Shown here piece by piece: positions 45,701 through 57,449 of a stretch of DNA of 64,000 bases. The translations under genes and the position numbers were made by a program. The notes under the pieces were generated by a model. The model made no database searches, was not told where the DNA came from, and saw nothing but the letters and a program-made list of their open reading frames with translations. Numbering within the stretch: the stretch's first letter is position 1; each line of letters opens with the position of its first letter. Origin of the DNA: Acarospora socialis (Eukaryota; Ascomycota; Lecanoromycetes; Acarosporales; Acarosporaceae); NCBI GenBank assembly GCA_025617375.2, contig JAMYGW020000014.1, forward strand, positions 248,001 to 312,000, read 5' to 3'.

Positions 45701-47332
45701 ACTGTCAGAAGCAAACCTGCGGCGAGTATTGTGGTCGGTGTACAATACAAGTGGACGACATATAGCTTCAGTGCGGTCATTTCAAAGACAATGTCCCCTG
45801 CCACCAGACACAAGATTTAACCAAGATCAAATGCCTTGTCCGAGTTCAAAAGGAGGTCCCACATTGCAAGCATATTTCAGAGATCGAGTGCTATCGAGAT
45901 GTGAGCTCCGTGCACTTCAGGTGTCCATTCCATTGCAATCACTTCTCGAACGCGGACACTTTTGCCTGGAACTTGTGGCAGATGCAATCCAAAGGAAGCC
46001 AACAGCCAAGTTCCCATAAAAGACACTACATGCTCAAAGATCTGCGGCCGACCCTTTGGGCCCTGCAATCATACCTGTACGAGGACGTGTCACAACGCCC
46101 AAGATTGTGGGCTTTGCCAGGCACAATGCGAGGTAAGCCGATTCTTTGAATACCAAATCCTCCCATTTTAGTACACTTACTCGAGGCTCTACCTTGTGGC
46201 GCTCTACGTAATGGGCATTGGGAAAGCGAGAGTTGCTGACAACATCTAGGTTCGCTGTGCACACTCCCGATGCACTCTGCAATGTCATGAGCCATGCGCG
46301 CCATGTGTGGAGAAATGCACTTGGTCCTGCGAGCATCGAGGAGACTGCGACATGCCCTGCGCTGCACCATGTAATCGCTTGCCCTGCAACTTGCGCTGCT
46401 CCAAAATCCTTTCATGCGGGCATCAATGTCCAGGTCTGTGCGGTGAGATAAGTCGCGAAGATTATTGTCAGGAATGCTCTGCTCGAAAGGGAGCTCGAGT
46501 AGATCTTCTCGAGACGAAGTCGTACGGTGAGATCAATCTCAACAAAGCGCCTATTGTCGTGCTCGGTTGCGGCCACTTCTTCATCGCGGAAACGCTCGAC
46601 GGTCATATGGGAATGGCAGAAGTGTATACGCAAGATGCACGTGGCGAATTCACTGGCCTTCAAGATATCTCCGCCATTCTAGCTCGGTCTGTGCCGCGGT
46701 GTGCAGACTGCCAATGTCCTGTCCGACAATACAAGACACAAAGATTCAACAGAGACATCAACAGAGCCGTTATCGATGAGATGTCTCAACGATTTCCCGT
46801 CAATGGCAAAGAAGAACTTCGATCATTAGAGCGCCAGATTGTAGAACTGGAGCATGACCTTGAGAAATCGAGGAACGTGATCATCTCTTCTATTCGCACT
46901 CTTGACCAGCTAAACGCGCTCGCTTCGAGACCCTCTGCTCCTGGGAGAACATTGGATGTCGGCCGACAGCTTGAAGACAGGCACGCCAAGCGCAAGAAGC
47001 TTGATAAAGCCATCCAAGTCTTCTGCCGGAAAGCATCTGACAAAAACCAGCCTGCACTGAAGCTACACGATGCGACTGTACACGCTGCAAGGCAAAGGTC
47101 TATTGACCAGATGATGACGGATTTGGAGGTCATCAATTCAGTCCCAGCCATCCCGCGCGACCGTCGTGTTACCCTGGGCGGCCGGAAAGTAAAGACAGAG
47201 ACAGAGTATATTATGCTTACGGACTGTCTTAGCATTGCCCAAATACTAAAATCGGAACCTACCTGTCTATGCATTGCAAGAGCACATCGCGGCTGTCATG
47301 CATTATTAGAATGCTGCTCTGTGGCGGACTGA
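42797..47332 (+). pseudogene. NFX1/ZNFX1-type zinc-finger SF1 helicase, Walker A missing
   Basis: ZNFX1-like helicases (fission yeast Hrr1 is a relative) act with RNA-silencing factors. From ATG 42797 the N-terminus has a CCCH finger (CRNPQQTGHCRFGTTCAYSH). A frameshift lies near 43355, then ELRTTFHDDLPDLVNTIENV. At 43780 the frame passes through a 43-nt intron (43790-43832) into VVVVCYTNYALD, a TAA at 43859-43861 (CAA expected), then FLEHLIDVG. The region before this motif normally contains GPPGTGKS plus several hundred residues; here it is absent. Later motifs: VVICEEAGEVLEPH, ALLPSVKHFIHIGEHQQLR, then frame changes, TDIAVLTPYTGQLQKLR, VATIDNFQGEEVKVVIISLV, NRINVLLSRAQHGMYL. NFX1-type Cys/His repeats fill 45560-46450 (for example CDRRLDTCGHRCQARCH), with an intron at 46133-46249. 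A coiled coil follows near 46800-47000; the end appears truncated. Confidence 0.85.
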
Positions 47333-48671
47333 CCGCGGTTCGAGCAACATCTTCCAACGCTGTGGACAGCCATTTTACCTTGTCAATTTGCCTTGTCACC
47401 AGGCTAATGACGCCTCCCTTCCCGCACCCAATGCTCATTCTGGTGAGAGGTCCGGTGGCGCGTCCTGGACCGCTTGGAGTGGTGACTGACGCAGATTGAC
47501 TCCTTCTCTTCCTAGTTTGTCCTGAAGGTGGGATAGACGCCTGTAAGATTCAGAATGCCCTCTGTCTTCAACCATTCAATCTCAGAACAGGCTGCGAGAC
47601 CCTTGCTATGTGTTCAGGGTAGGACGCATAGTTTTCAGCTGTGGACTGGCATCAGGTAGGTCCAATTCACGAAGCTAATCGACGAAGCTCCTAAAAGATT
47701 GCTGCCCGAACGCCATCACCCACGTCTGCCGCATAGATCTATGCTCTGTCGCCTCCTCATCCTGGCTTTGCCAGCGCCTCGGCCTCCTAATATTCACGTT
47801 CGTTGTTGCCTGCTCCGGGAACTCCCCCTGTGATGTGTTAGGAATCGGTCCAACAAGCATTGTATGCGTTTGGCACTTTAACAAAGCCCTTCATCGTCAA
47901 CGCCATTAATATAACGGCGGATGCGAGGATTATGTCCTGGTGGAAACGAAATACATCTGACAATCGTCAATTCAGCGCGTCGAGGGCGGTCAGAACAGCG
48001 CCCGTGGAGTCGTGATCGGCGAATCAAAGGAGTAATGAACTCGGAGCCCGTCGCGATGATGCTGAGAGCGACGCGGCATCACGTGCGGCGCTTTCCCGGA
48101 AAGCATTATCGTTCAAAACTATTACAGGTAGGTTTGAAGGAAACGTCCTTCTGGATTGGATCTGATATTTCTATTCCTGCCTGATTTCCGCTATGCTCGG
48201 GTACAGCTCGTGCACTTTCCATAGAAATATGATCAACCAGCATTGTGTAGAACTACTGGTCATCTCAAAACATCATCTTATTGTGCCGATAGCCGACCTA
48301 CTTGTGTTGACCACATGATCAGGCCAATTGCCTAGCCGTCTGAAGTCTATGACTGAAGCGTAACTACCTTACAATTTGCTAATTCTGAACAAGCGTTATC
48401 GAGTAGCAAACGATCGGAGACCCCGGCCGACAGCTGTGAAACTTGCCAGGCCCGGCAGTAGTCACTTGACCACAACAGTTCGGCAGATGGCTGAGAGTAT
48501 AGAGACCCTCAGCATCCCCATTCGGCGATGAACTGACCTTGACCGCTCACCCGTACACATGAACGAAGCTTTTGATTTGTCGCTTAGACATCATCCCGAG
48601 CAGTTCAGGAACATCGAGGCGACCTAGGTGGTGGGGGTGAGCCGGTAAGGGATTGGTATATGCTTTCTCGA
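47333..48671. other. No gene recognised
   Basis: About 1.3 kb with short frames. The far C-terminal part expected for the helicase family was not found here. Confidence 0.4.
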
Positions 48672-50406
48672 TCACGGTTGTAGCCCTCCATCATCAGCTG
48701 ATGCGCTTGGTGATAGTTTAAGGATGGACTTCTGGAACAATGGCTTGTACACATTGACTCCCCAGTCGGCGATCAGCTGAATGCCTTTGATGATGTGGTA
48801 AATGCCAGTGATCGAGTTTGTGCGTCCGAACGGTTCACCCCCATAGAGTATCTGTATTGCTTCAATTAGCGGGATAGCCTTCCTGCCGCACATTGTGTAT
48901 ACTGACAACTTCCATTTCCTCTGTCCGAAAAGCGATGTAGATCCTCCAGTCGTGACCCTCCACCCATATCAGAGGCATCATGTGCAGTGCGATCCCACCA
49001 CCCAGCCTTGATAGGCGGTTGAACTGTGCCGCAACCCATATGGCCAATTGCACCATGGCAGCGTCCTTCCCAGACCCAGGCGGTTTGACCTCGACGTTGG
49101 CAATGATCGGATTATATCTAATGGGAGCGTACTTTGTGTGATTGATGTTACAGTCCTCTCCGTCAAGGGCCTTCAGGACGTCCCGAATAGCCCCGCGCAT
49201 TATTTCATCGGGTCGCAAAACAATGGCATAGTCGACCATCCTTGATGCGAACTGTCTGCCGTTGACATGGGTTGGAAGGAGTGTTTTGGGTTCGATCCTT
49301 GCTTGAGTGCTTTGCTCGACGTATTGATGTAAGCGACAAGACAGCTTTGATGGCAGGCCGAAGGATGGCTGACAAAGAGTGGGAGAGGAATCCAACTCAC
49401 ATGTTCTTGAACCATACACTGTCGTAGTATCTCGAGTCGCTCAGGGAGAGATATAGAAGTCGACTATAGACCATCTCGCCCCAGCCAGACTCGGCGTCAC
49501 CATCTTCATTGCACGACCGAGCGCTGTTTCGGATCTCCTTCACCGTCTCCCAGATCCGCAGGTCCTCCTCGATCGACGGCCCGGCCTGCTTGTCGAAATG
49601 CCATTCGCGAGGAAATTCAACGTCCTTGAGATGGTCCATGATGGTTTTCTGGTCCACATGTCAGATCCGATAATATCACGGCTTATTTTGGGACACACCC
49701 TGAGACTTTGCGGCATAGTGCACTCGCCACCTGCATGGTTTGAGAACTGTCTGTGCAGCGATGCAACGTTTGCCGGCAATCCGGCGATTGGAAACGCTCC
49801 GGCTTCTACGTATCTGATTGGAGGATCGGCCAGAGTGAGATCTGCCATGGTTTTTGTTGGACTGCTTGACCGTCCACTTTTGGGCGGACTGCTCGAGCGC
49901 AGACTTTTACCCGTGGACTTTGATAAGTCGCTCCGAAGGACCGGCTGACCAGGAAAAGTAGCCATAGGAAGCTCCAGCTGTTCCAGCTGTTCGCCATAAG
50001 CATTGGTGGCTTCATCAATGGGTTCCAGATCTCGCTCGTCCGGTCCTCCGTCTATTGCGCCTTCGGGTTCTGCTGTTGAATTTAGTTTTCCACCCAACTT
50101 CGTCGGACTTAACGAGGGCTTGGCTGAAGGTGGAAGCGGTGTTGCACGAATAGTAGATCTGGTCGTACGGGTGGTTATGGGGTTACCCTCTTGCCCACTG
50201 TCCTTTGGTTTCACCATGTCTGCCCGGGCAACTGTATGTGGTTGTGAACACGTACAAATTGAAGCTGATATTGAGCGTGGCCAGCTCTCCGACTTTGGTT
50301 CGTCAATTATTTTGTATGGCGGCGAACATTGGTGCTCTGGGATGTGGTTGAGCCAAGTCTGCACGATAGAACCATCTTGATGGAGAGAGATCGCGTTGTG
50401 AGCCAT
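48672..50406 (-). pseudogene. Fungal PD-(D/E)XK nuclease-like protein, disrupted
   Basis: The minus-strand ATG at 50406 (MAHNAISLHQDGSIVQTWLN) opens a frame with a Ser/Pro-rich linker and ERDLEPIDEATNAYGEQLEQ. Near 49740 the frame shifts; the continuing frame has two TGA codons, at 49676-49678 and 49661-49663 (both explained by CGA), then VDQKTIMDHLKDVEFPREW and SGWGEMVYSRLLYLSLSD. An intron starting GTGAGT (about 49397) leads to ARIEPKTLLPTHVNGRQFAS and MVDYAIVLRP. The core has NPIIANVEVKPPGSGKDAAM (the D...ExK arrangement) and VQLAIWVAAQFNRL. The end (ITGIYHIIKGIQLIADWG) is reached by another intron or frame change near 48880. This matches a family common in fungal accessory regions (I believe Pfam PDDEXK_12), function unknown. 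It converges on the helicase gene. Confidence 0.75.
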
Positions 50407-50460
50407 AACATGCCTTCTATGACGACTTTGTGTAGTGGAGAACGGATGTTGAAGGTACAT

Positions 50461-51525
50461 ACTGCATTTGTACTTTCCAAACCATTACCTATTCAAAGTG
50501 TTATTAATAATTACCTTATTGCCCGTGTCTTCATGTCTCTTCCCTGCTTCACCTTACCGAAGGTAACACTGTCCGGCACCAGTACTGAGGCTAAGCCTAA
50601 AGAAGTCATACAACACATCTCATACCAAAGCAAGTCCCTGCCCTTATTCTCGTGATGTTAGACTTCTTACCTACTGGTTAGATAGTACGTTACAGAGTAA
50701 GGTCGTAAATACCTTATTCATTAGTGCTTGTGGAATGGGGGAGTCAAAGATGAATGATAGGATAGTACTCCGTAGGTATGGTCTTTCCCATGGAGGTAAG
50801 ATACTCATAGGAAGGCGGCATACTTGCACTCAATTTTGCATCCACGATAAAACAAATAAATACTGTAGTCAGACCACCCTATTCTGAACCATAATCACAA
50901 TAAGATTATTGCAACATCAACATCTTAGTATGCATTGGCGCAGAGAGCGATGTTCAGTGCTGAAGGCTTGCGGAGCGGAACCTTCCATTATCAGCCAGCC
51001 TCAGGCGGGGTCCAGAACTGAGTTGGTACCTGCGCCTTTCCGATAGCAATATCGGGTACCTTACCTGCTACGGTAGGTACACGTGCTGATTTCGGTGGAG
51101 CTGTACTCCGTATACGGAGGTTATCACGAGGATCAATGGAAGCTGCTGCGAAGTAGAACTTGCCCAGGACAGCAGCAATGCCACTGCTGTGAAGTTAGAT
51201 TCAATTTCTGAGCAGAACTGGTTAATAATATCAGTAGTAACCTTGAATGCTCACATCACTCTGCTCATTCTGTCCAAGATGCAAGATCTTTGTTTCAAGT
51301 GTTGTTGACTCAATTAGTGGGCCAGGTGATGGGGGTTCCGAGGCGGGGTGCAAATCTAAAGTATTATTAAGCGAACACTGCAACTTTTTCGCAGCAAAGT
51401 CTGTACGTACGCGAGTTTGGACCCCGCCTCGGTCCCAACTCTGCTGAGTCAGCACTTGGAACACGCTAAACATCCAGCTGCTGACTAATATGCGCCGGAC
51501 ACGTTCACTGTGTTACCCCACACAT
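50461..51525. other. No gene recognised
   Basis: AT-rich intergenic DNA with many short GGTA/TACC inverted words, no frame of note. Confidence 0.4.
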
Positions 51526-51635
51526 ACTCGCGGTGCTCGGAATGGCGGTTGTCACGTGAAGGAATACGGTACGCTTTACTTTCGTTCCCAAAAAAACTTA
51601 AGCGTACCGTATCCCTTCACGTGATGACCGCGAGT
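51526..51635. mobile_element. Palindromic MITE-like element, copy 3
   Basis: The left end ACTCGCGGTGCTCGGAATGG and inner GTCACGTGAAGGAATACGGT are mirrored on the right by ACCGTATCCCTTCACGTGAT and CCGCGAGT. The loop includes a run of seven A. Same family as 9559, 20405 and 53888. Confidence 0.75.
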
Positions 51636-53887
51636 ACCGTCATTTGCAACTATACATCGTCCAACAACTAGAAGTGCCTCATCTCATTAATACCTTGTCT
51701 CACTTGCATCTATACGTAAGACTACATTTCCTTTTATATGTTCTTCAATCTGAGGAGATTAATTTGTTTCAACTCTGAATCATCCACGCCCTCGCTTACT
51801 CATGCGTCGACCGGCAATATGGTATATAACAAGCCAAGCTCCATAGAGAGCAACGACCAGTGAGCAAGTCCGTTGGCTGTTGGCCCAGTTCTGTGACAGA
51901 ACAGGGCAAGAGAACATGACACTCTTTCCAGCTTCTGATAGTGGGCACTGCCCCATCACCAATTCAACCACTTCCTCTACCACCTTGCGGGTGAGTTTCA
52001 TCAATGGACGTTCCGCACGAGCACGCATATCCTTGTGTTGTACCACAATCAATACTAGTGGTTTCGCACAAATGTGTCACACCTAATCAACCACAAGCTC
52101 GACACGTCAAAGCAGAGGAGATCCGAGGGAAACTAGAACATGTGTCAGCTGTCGCCAGCCGGTCGACAAGAGCGTTGACGTTCTCGATAATCTCCGATTG
52201 ATCCTGAAGCTGGAAATTTCTAACGGCGACGTGATTCTTACTTGTCGTTGAGAGCCAGTTCCCACTAGCACTGCGGCCGTCAGCTCTGTAGAGTCTCTTT
52301 GGCTCTTGCGTTCGTGTTGACTGACATCAAAAGAAGCTTGTTGAAGCTACGCAACTTGGATCATCGGATCGGACCAAGTCTTCTGGACAACGCCTGTTCT
52401 TTGCGCGCTCCGGGTGAATGTACCAATGCTGTTGATTTTCAGTTTTGAAGTCGTCTGGGGAGGACACATTCACGAACGGACTTGGTAGTTTGAACCTGAA
52501 CCCCCCCGCGCCGCCCGCGCCGCCCACCCACCACCACCACCCAACCAGACCCACCGATCACATGTGAGTGTGGTACTCGTAGTCTTTGCCTACTCGGAAA
52601 ATCTCACTGGCTTGGGGCTAGTGGTAATGCATAGGTGGCTCGGAACTACGAGCCTTTGTGCAGCCGGCTTCGAGACATAAGTTTCGACAATCGAACCTGA
52701 TGGGTTACTCGCGTTACCGATGAACTTCTTCCCATATCTGTCTTGCTCAACCGTATCTCGTCGAAGTCCCCGTGTGAAGTTGTTTCTGATTTTGTCATAA
52801 TGCCGCCAAAACTTTCGGGTGAATTCTATGACCATCATATTCCGCAAGGACACTTCTTTCTTTCCAAGTACGTCCGTAATCTTTCGGTAGGCTGTATTAA
52901 TCCATCAAGCAGACCAAACTCTGCGCTTGAACTCATACCAGCTATATCATGACTCGCAGACTCGAGGTTCACTGTACTCTTAGCCACTCGGCCGTTAAGC
53001 TCCTTTCCCGGCGGTAACGACAGTCTATCTGGGCCGGGTTGTATGCCCAGCATCTTCAGCAAGCGTTTTGTGCCCTCTCAGAGTTTTTCCGGCCGTTCCC
53101 TTCCCCAACCTCAGCGGCCTTACCTTACTCACGCCTGCCTCGCTTTGGGCCGCACGAGCATTTGCGCGCCTTGTTCCTACTCGATAATCACGCACTCAAG
53201 GCCCATAGACCGAGCTTATACGCTGGTGTTCTCGTCCTTCATCATCGTTGTGTTTTGCGTCCTCCTAGACTAAATGCGTCTGTCCTTAGAATAGGCTCTA
53301 GTGCTGCTTGGGCTCGCCCCTAGGAGGGCGGACGATCACCAGGTTTCTCCGCCACCATATCCAAGACAAAGTCTCCGTTGATTGCCTTTGAGCCCAGCCA
53401 CATCCTTAGTAGTCGTTAAAGAAGGTGGCGCGGTGGTCGAACGCGTAAAGTACGTCGAGACGCTATTCATATCGGGGGATGTCTCTCACCCAGATGGTCA
53501 TGACCTCCGTTTGTAGACGAAGTTTCTTCTGAGTAGTGCCTTCCTCCAGAGAGTTGTTCTTCTCCGACATGGTGTGTAACAAATTGCCATACTGCTGCCG
53601 TCTAGATCCCTCGCGTTGTTCGGAATCCTCGCAGTTCGGACCGTGTCCCGCATTCAGCCGCTGCTTGGAGTGCATACGCCTATACCACTGGTGCGAAATA
53701 TAACTGTCATGGGCGTTGATGAATGCAATCTACCCTTCGAGACCGGTCTCCCGCGAGGATCTTGACGCTCTTCCATCCCATGAAATCAAGTCTAAGGCGC
53801 CCATTGCAGCCATTGATAACGTAGATCTCCGTGCAGTGGGGCTAAGCTGTTCTTAGCTCGAACTCGTGTTGCCTTGCAGGAAGTCGT
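51636..53887. other. No gene recognised
   Basis: Short frames only. A GC-rich low-complexity patch of C/CG and CCA repeats lies at 52500-52552. Nothing else stands out. Confidence 0.4.
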
Positions 53888-54011
53888 ACTCGCGCGGCCC
53901 AGAATGGCGGCCGTCACGTGTAGAGATATGGTACGCTTACTCTTTCTCTGGAACTAGAACAAGCGGACCATATCCCTACACATGACGACCGCCATTCCGA
54001 GCCGCGCGAGT
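53888..54011. mobile_element. Palindromic MITE-like element, copy 4
   Basis: ACTCGCGCGGC...GAATGGCGGCCGTCACGTGT and GATATGGTACGCTTAC on the left are mirrored by ACCATATCCCTACACATGAC and GCCGCGCGAGT on the right. It is the closest match to copies 2 and 3. Confidence 0.8.
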
Positions 54012-54400
54012 AGTGACTTGCTAGATCAGCTTGAACCTTGTGCTGACTTGCGCGAAGCTCGCACTGGCATGCCCACTACTTGCTAACCACATTTGTCGCT
54101 CATGCTAAGTAGTAGAAGATAACAGCTGTATGGTCCTTAATCAACTCATTATCTCCTCTCCCATGCTCAAGCTTCCACCCCTGTGTGCCCATGCGGCGAG
54201 GCTGGCGGTGGATTTGGCGGTTCCGAATCGCGTATCGTAAGGTGTGAAAGCTGTCGTGATCGATATTTGACGTTGGAAGGCTGGCTGGCGTGTGGAATGC
54301 TTGTGCACTTGTTTTCGAGATGGCGGGCTATTCACTGCCGCCGCAACTTGCTTGGAGTAGAGGGTAGAGCTTTTTGACGCCCTGGAATGACACTCTACTG

Positions 54401-54865
54401 TTAGCATGTCTTCACTATGTCTCTTAGGCCCGCTGCTTGCAGAGGTGTTAGGGTTGCTCGCGAATATTTAGACTCGGGGTAGGCAAGGGGATTGACAGTG
54501 GTGGCGGTCCTTACGTCTATGCGGAGTGTCTTACGCATGGCTTGGAGTTGCTTGGCAACGCTGGCAGCGGGTGCGACGTAGTCCGTGGAGGTGATGGCGC
54601 CGCGGCGGTGTTGTATCTGGAAGGCTAGGTAGTCGCGAACCTCGCTCGTTGACACGGTATTCGAGCCCTCGATCCGACAAGAAGGTATGTCAGTGTATAC
54701 GGTGTGCACTCGCTCGAGATTTTCGTAGGTAATTCGGGGTATTTCTAACTTATTGAACGAAGAACCGAGGGCGGGGATGAAGGTTTTGTGGCACCGCGCA
54801 GGGCCAAGGTCGCTAAGTAGTTTTGCTGCCACAAAACCTTCATCCCCGCCTCGGACTAATTCCAC
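54401..54865 (-). other. Unassigned open frame, no ATG
   Basis: A 154-codon minus-strand frame that opens without an ATG. Its composition (EIPRITYENLERVHTVYTD, RDYLAFQIQHRRGAITSTD) looks protein-like, but I do not recognise it. Its 5' part overlaps the inverted repeat at 54765-54854, so it may be a fragment of a duplicated gene. Confidence 0.25.
54765..54854. repeat. Long-arm hairpin (inverted repeat)
   Basis: The arm at 54765-54793 (CCGAGGGCGGGGATGAAGG then TTTTGTGGCA) is repeated as its reverse complement at 54827-54854, with one extra G in the left arm. The 33-bp loop is not repeated. It is not related to the palindromic element family. Confidence 0.75.
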
Positions 54866-54964
54866 GCTTCAGTGTGACTCATCTGCCGCCGCCAAGACTC
54901 GGAAGCACGGTCCAGCTTTACCCCGAACGTTGCGAATTCCAACCATCTCAAATACATCGCGGGT

Positions 54965-56751
54965 ATGGCGAGCAGCGTAGGATATAAGCGCCGCCTTCAA
55001 CCTGCCTGTGATCTATCTCCATACTTAGGAGAATCAGGCGATTCTGTTGTCGATGATTGCCATATGCCCGAACCACAACTCTCCAATCCACGCAAGCGTC
55101 AATGCTCAGAGCAACGTCCGCTTCAACTGAACGGAACATTGCAATCTCTGTTGAAAAAACAGAAGGTCAGCCATCCGACCCCCGGATCCCAACCACCGGG
55201 AGCATTCTGGGATAACTTATCAAAATTCTGGTTGACCAAACACGCATTGAGAGAGTTAGACCGAAGGAACACTCAACCTGCTCCAAGCCCGCCCCGTTCT
55301 TCGTACCGACGACCCCACCGGCCTGTCACTCGACGCGCTCTCGCTGAACTGAAGAAAATCCGCCAACCTACCCAATCTGCCGCTGACCTTCTCTGCCATT
55401 GTACACCGAGTTGGTTGAAGGACATAAAGCTATTTGCCAGACACGGGGGTCCAGAGCTGTTGGACCTGAGGGGCGTATGTATTTCCAGATACCTGCTGGT
55501 GCCAGAGCTGACCATTCTTACTCTAGTACTCGAAACCTGTCAACTCCCATAATCACACAATGAGTTTGAGCCAGCCCAGTTCTCGGCGTCGAAAACGGGG
55601 TTCAACATCTACTTCAAATACCAAACCCACCACAAAAACCACAGCCATTAAGAGCACTGGACCTTATGACCGTAACTTTCAGCAGAACCTCATTGATGGT
55701 GGTGTCTACCCTGATGGATACGAGTACCCCGATGGTCAAGTCCCGCCACTGCCGGATGATTGGGAAGAGATCAACCGAAGACTGGCGCAACGTCGACCCT
55801 CCCTATCACTGTCGCAACTTTCTGACGGGGAGTTTAGAAAAGTTGAACGGGCGGATGCACATGCCTTCAAAGAGAAACAGATAACAACATCAGTGATTCC
55901 AATCATTGAAGGCAAGGCCAGGGATGCTAGATGCGTATCAGGAGGGATTCCATTCACAAACCTTGACCATCTGGCGGATGGCACACTTGTGCCTGGCAAC
56001 CCGGACCTTTACTACGGCGCACGGCCCGAACAGCTTGATCGACGAGTCCGTAACGAGCTTAGTGGCTGTATTATCCCTTCAACACAGGATGATCTTCCCA
56101 TTGCGCCAAACTTTTTCTTAGCGGCAAAGGGGCCGGATGGAACGGCTGCAGTAGCCAGAAGACAGGCTTGCCATGATGGTGCATTGGGAGCGAGGGATAC
56201 ATAGTCTTCAATCATATAGGCAAGACGACCCAGTCTACGATAACAATGCTTATACCATTACGTCAACCTATAACGATGGCCAGCTCAAGATGTACATCAC
56301 GCATCCAACCCAGCCAACCAGTCCTGGAGTTCGGCCTGGATATTATATGACTCAGCTGGGAGCTTTTGCAATGACACACAACCAAGAAATCTTAGCGCAA
56401 GGAGCCAGCGCGTTCAGGAACGCGAGAGACTGGGCAAAAGAGCAGAGGGACGAGGCAATTAGGCGGGTGAACGAGAGCACAAACGATAGTCAGCTGGGGC
56501 GCCGGCTGTCGAATCATCAGGCTTCGGCCTGGTCTCTAGCTTCGCAAGTGAAGCTTCACTGAATGAGCCCTCCACAATCGAATCCCTAGGTCAAGAATCT
56601 CGAACCTCGCTGAATGAAGAGTCCAATACAACTGCTAACATTCGAGAGTCTAAGACTTCAACGGATGAGGTCGTGTGGGTCTACAGACCCCCGATCACAC
56701 GTTTCGGTAGACATCCAAAGCCTTGGCGTGAAAGGAAAAGTACCATGTAAA
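54965..56751 (+). pseudogene. PD-(D/E)XK-like fungal gene (DUF7924-type?), frameshifted
   Basis: Exon 1 (54965-55474) has GAFWDNLSKFWLTKHALREL and ARHGGPELLDLRG. A phase-0 intron (55475-55526, GTATGT...CTCTAG) joins it to exon 2, which reads YSKPVNSHNHTMSLSQPSSR, then PYDRNFQQNLIDGGVYPDGY, EEINRRLAQRRPSLSLSQLS, VIPIIEGKARDARCVSGG, VPGNPDLYYGARPEQLDRRV and PNFFLAAKGPDGTAAVARRQ. The PD...xxK arrangement resembles PD-(D/E)XK nucleases, with A where an acidic residue is expected before K. At about 56195 one base is missing in a G run, and the frame continues as RGIHSLQSYRQDDPVYDNNA. A second shift near 56525 leads to SSFASEASLNE and the end RPPITRFGRHPKPWRERK, stop TAA near 56751. The DUF number is from memory. 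Function unknown. Confidence 0.7.
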
Positions 56752-57449
56752 GCAGCGTCAAAACCCTCCAGATTTAGCGGCACTTTTACCTACAACCTAC
56801 GTTAGGGTATAATCTGCATGACCATAGTACGCTATATATAATAGTTTACTTATACACAGCTAAGGAGGCACGCAGTCTCCTTTGTCTATTTAACTCGACC
56901 TCGCCGTCGTCCAAGCTCGCTACTCGGACCCCCTCGCTCGCTGCCGGCCCCTCTCGCTGTCGCAAGGCCTATCACAGGCCTATTCGAGTTTCCTGTCGCT
57001 GTCGCCGACGCGCATCGTCACCGTGTTCTCCCTAGATGACGCGGTCCTCCTCTCCTCCTCCGATTTGCGAGGCCTACTGACCACACGTCGGCAATGTCTC
57101 GTCCTTTGCTGGGTCGCCTAGCGTGGCGGCGGGAGGGAAGCGGACAGCATACCTTCCGCTGTCACATTCACAACACACAAGACTGGGTGCTGGAGGGAGG
57201 CGGGAAGCTTGCCCGCCAGCGGGTGAAGGTGTCGAAAACGGCCGTTGGCTGTAGCATGCGGATGCGTGTGGTCTCCTTCAGAGGCCACGTCACCGTCAGA
57301 CGCATGGGGTGATTGCTTAAAGCATGCCCATACCCTGGGAGACTCGGATCGTTGGTAGAAGCCCTCTCACTTTTGCGACCTCACTGCTGCCCAGGTAGCC
57401 AACGGCTTCAAGGTAGTCGAGATTGCTTAGAACCTTCGTGCGGTGGGTC

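Noticed and set aside
54401-54865. Calling the minus-strand frame a gene
   Set aside because: It lacks an ATG, overlaps a hairpin, and has no recognised domain; kept only as an unassigned open frame.
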